From Domibacillus sp. (lineage in GTDB: Bacteria > Bacillota > Bacilli > Bacillales > Domibacillaceae), in assembly GCA_031177795.1 (NCBI GenBank), contig JAPSKG010000118.1, forward strand, positions 1-7,032: 7,032 nucleotides of DNA, read 5' to 3'. Below the pieces are notes generated by a model. It was not told the origin of the DNA and made no database searches. It saw only the letters and a list, made by a program, of their open reading frames with translations. Shown piece after piece: positions 5,501-7,032 of this stretch. Position numbers and translations under genes: made by a program. Numbering within the stretch: position 1 is the stretch's first letter; each line of letters begins with the position of its first letter.

Positions 5501-6883
5501 ATGAAACCTCTTCCTCTTAAAGATTTATTGGTCCCTGTTAAAGGGCAAATTACACAGGGGCTTTTTAATCCAATGATTAAGCATGTAACAACAAACCAGG
5601 TTAATTTAAAATCTAATACACTTTTCATTAACCGTAAGCGGGCAGAGATCAATAAAGAAGCCTGGCGCAATTGTCGCTCTTGTGCCATCCTGACTGATCA
5701 GCTTCATTTTCCGGCAAGCGATATTCCCCACGTTACGATCGTGAAAGTAAATGACATCGAACAGGCGTACTGGGCTTTTATAGATTTGTACAGAGGACAA
5801 TTTGATTTGCCGGTTATTGGCGTAACCGGAACATGCGGCAAATCGACTATTAAAGAAATGGTGAAACAAATTTTATCAAAAGATTATCGCATTCAAGGAA
5901 CGTATTTAAGCAATAACGGCATCAACTTGAACCTCTCCTATCTTTTAGGAATTGAAGAAAACACAGAGGCAGCTGTTTTTGAGATGGGGGTGGCTTATCC
6001 GGGAAATTTAAAAACTTCCTGCCGGTATTTTCGCCCCGGGATCGGCGTAATCGCTAACATCGGCATTGACCACTTGCATGGCTGCAAAACAATTGAAGGC
6101 TATCGTTCAGCAAAAGCAGAAATGCTAGAAGGTCTCGGAAACAAGGGAACGCTGGTGCTAAACGCGGACGATGAGCAAATTGCGCTTATTGATCTTTCTG
6201 CTTACAAAGGGAAGGTATGGAAAGTAGGTACGCGTCCTTCTGCCGATTTCCAGATCAGCAGAATACGTGCAGAGCAAGGGACTATGAATTATACGCTCAC
6301 GTTTGCCGGCAAGTCTTATCTTTTTTCAGTGCCAGGCTACAGTGATCATGACGTTTTCAATGCAGCAGCAGCCATAGCTGCCGTTTACGCGATGGGTATG
6401 GAAGTGAAAGCGGCCGGAGAGCGTTTGCGTACATTCCGCCATTTGGAACGTCATTTAGAAGTAGTAGAGGGAATGAATGGCTGCAAGGTAATTGATGACA
6501 CATGGAGCTCTAATCCTACCTCTGCAGAAGCTGCATTAAAAACAGCAAAGCGCATAGCCGGAGAAAAAAAACTGGTAGGAATTCTTGGCCACATGGGACA
6601 ATTAGGTGCATACAGTACCGGATTTCATCGGAAAATTGGCGAACGAGCCGCTGAATTGGGCTTTGACTTGCTTGTTGCAGTGGGTGCTGAAGCAAAACCG
6701 ATCGCACAAGGTGCCCTGGCCAAAGGTATGGACAGCGATCGTGTGTTTTGGTGCCGGCATCAAGAAGAAGCACATAATATACTGGAGCATTTTGTGGATA
6801 AAGAAACAATTGTTTTAGTAAAAGCATCAATGGAATCTTCCATGAAGCTGCTTTTAAGGAAAATACGCAAACAAGACAACTAG
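5501..6883 (+). CDS. Divergent MurF-like Mur ligase (substrate unknown)
   Basis: This 460-residue protein has the three-domain layout of Mur ligases, ATP-dependent amide-bond-forming enzymes, and is closest to MurF in length and motif order. The P-loop is VTGTCGKST (108-116, K114). Next come SNNGINLNLSYLLG (137-150), FEMGVAYPG (160-168) and ANIGIDHL (185-192, H191), then SAKAEMLEGL (203-212), where K205 sits at the carbamylated-lysine position, and LNADDEQ (220-226). The C-terminal domain starts near 313 with HLERHLEVVEG, VIDDTWSSNP (330-339) and GHMGQLG (363-369). Several MurF marks are altered: the N-terminal D-S-R block reads TTNQVNLKSNTLFI, and the C-terminal K-G-S-R block reads KASMESSMK (441-449). 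I infer an active ligase with another substrate, possibly a secondary peptidoglycan, coat or metabolite function. ATG 5501 is the only start after TGA 5477-5479; its Shine-Dalgarno site AAGGAG is rather far, at 12 bases. Confidence 0.85.
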   Translation: MKPLPLKDLLVPVKGQITQGLFNPMIKHVTTNQVNLKSNTLFINRKRAEINKEAWRNCRSCAILTDQLHFPASDIPHVTIVKVNDIEQAYWAFIDLYRGQFDLPVIGVTGTCGKSTIKEMVKQILSKDYRIQGTYLSNNGINLNLSYLLGIEENTEAAVFEMGVAYPGNLKTSCRYFRPGIGVIANIGIDHLHGCKTIEGYRSAKAEMLEGLGNKGTLVLNADDEQIALIDLSAYKGKVWKVGTRPSADFQISRIRAEQGTMNYTLTFAGKSYLFSVPGYSDHDVFNAAAAIAAVYAMGMEVKAAGERLRTFRHLERHLEVVEGMNGCKVIDDTWSSNPTSAEAALKTAKRIAGEKKLVGILGHMGQLGAYSTGFHRKIGERAAELGFDLLVAVGAEAKPIAQGALAKGMDSDRVFWCRHQEEAHNILEHFVDKETIVLVKASMESSMKLLLRKIRKQDN

Positions 6884-6888
6884 GAACA

Positions 6889-7032
6889 ATGCAGCATAAG
6901 TTTAATGAGATAAGCGATGTATGTTCCTGGAATTATTCCATAGCAACTGCGTATCAGTATTTGAAAGACAGAGGCATCATTTCTAAACAACATAAACTAC
7001 AACCGCTTCTCATACCTTATCTACAAGAATGC
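6889..7032 (+). CDS. Start of an unidentified protein gene (3' end outside window)
   Basis: From ATG 6889 a frame stays open for 48 codons to the window edge, while the other plus-strand frames are broken by several TAA codons just here. It begins MQHKFNEISDVCSWNY and continues with AYQYLKDRGIISKQHKL, a mixed helical-looking sequence without a signal peptide or membrane segment. I do not recognise the family. The start lies five bases after the stop of the Mur-ligase gene, which suggests an operon and a linked role. The only Shine-Dalgarno candidate is AGGA at 6882-6885, very close to the ATG, so translation may depend on coupling with the upstream gene, or the true start may differ. Confidence 0.5.
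   Translation, partial: MQHKFNEISDVCSWNYSIATAYQYLKDRGIISKQHKLQPLLIPYLQEC

Noticed and set aside
6516..6830. 104-codon open frame on the minus strand inside the Mur-ligase gene
   Set aside because: It is opposite a gene with clear family motifs, its product has no recognisable features, and nothing suggests expression.
1..7032. Searched for tRNA or rRNA genes, CRISPR arrays, insertion sequences and attachment sites
   Set aside because: Nothing in the window shows cloverleaf-type, regularly spaced repeat or transposase features; gaps between genes are all under 300 bases.

Overview
The window looks like chromosomal DNA of a Bacillus-type Firmicute (Bacillaceae). Three things point there: the gene order rex-tatA-tatC, then ydiK and ydiL on the opposite strand, then groES-groEL matches the layout known from Bacillus subtilis; Shine-Dalgarno sites of the GGAGG type precede nearly every gene, often with GTG or TTG starts; and groES carries a perfect CIRCE operator. 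The genus cannot be fixed from the sequence alone.

Layout. Bases 1-155 are the 3' end of rex (redox-sensing repressor). Next is a two-gene twin-arginine translocation unit, tatA (216-395) and tatC (414-1178), of the TatAy/TatCy type. It meets a convergent minus-strand pair, ydiL (a CPBP-family membrane protease, 2191-1445) and ydiK (a small two-helix membrane protein, 1433-1233). The two transcription units share one hairpin (1161-1188) that is built into the last codons of tatC and has a T run on both sides. Between ydiL and groES lies a divergent control region with a candidate ydiL promoter, a groE promoter and the CIRCE operator for HrcA. groES (2391-2675) and groEL (2734-4362) form the chaperonin operon and end in a strong terminator.

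The last third is less standard. A single-gene unit encodes a nitroreductase-family flavoprotein (4645-5214). It has its own leader, with a long imperfect inverted repeat around a TATAAT box, and its own terminator. It is followed by a Mur-ligase paralogue (5501-6883) that has the MurF architecture but lacks several MurF signature residues. Five bases later a new open frame (6889 onward) starts and runs off the window.

How the parts relate. The left two thirds is a conserved housekeeping block for redox control, folded-protein export, membrane proteolysis and protein folding, and most of it is well described. The best candidate for something undescribed is the divergent Mur ligase and its downstream partner. 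The evidence for novelty is limited to motif changes and context, and no complete new system can be shown within this window.
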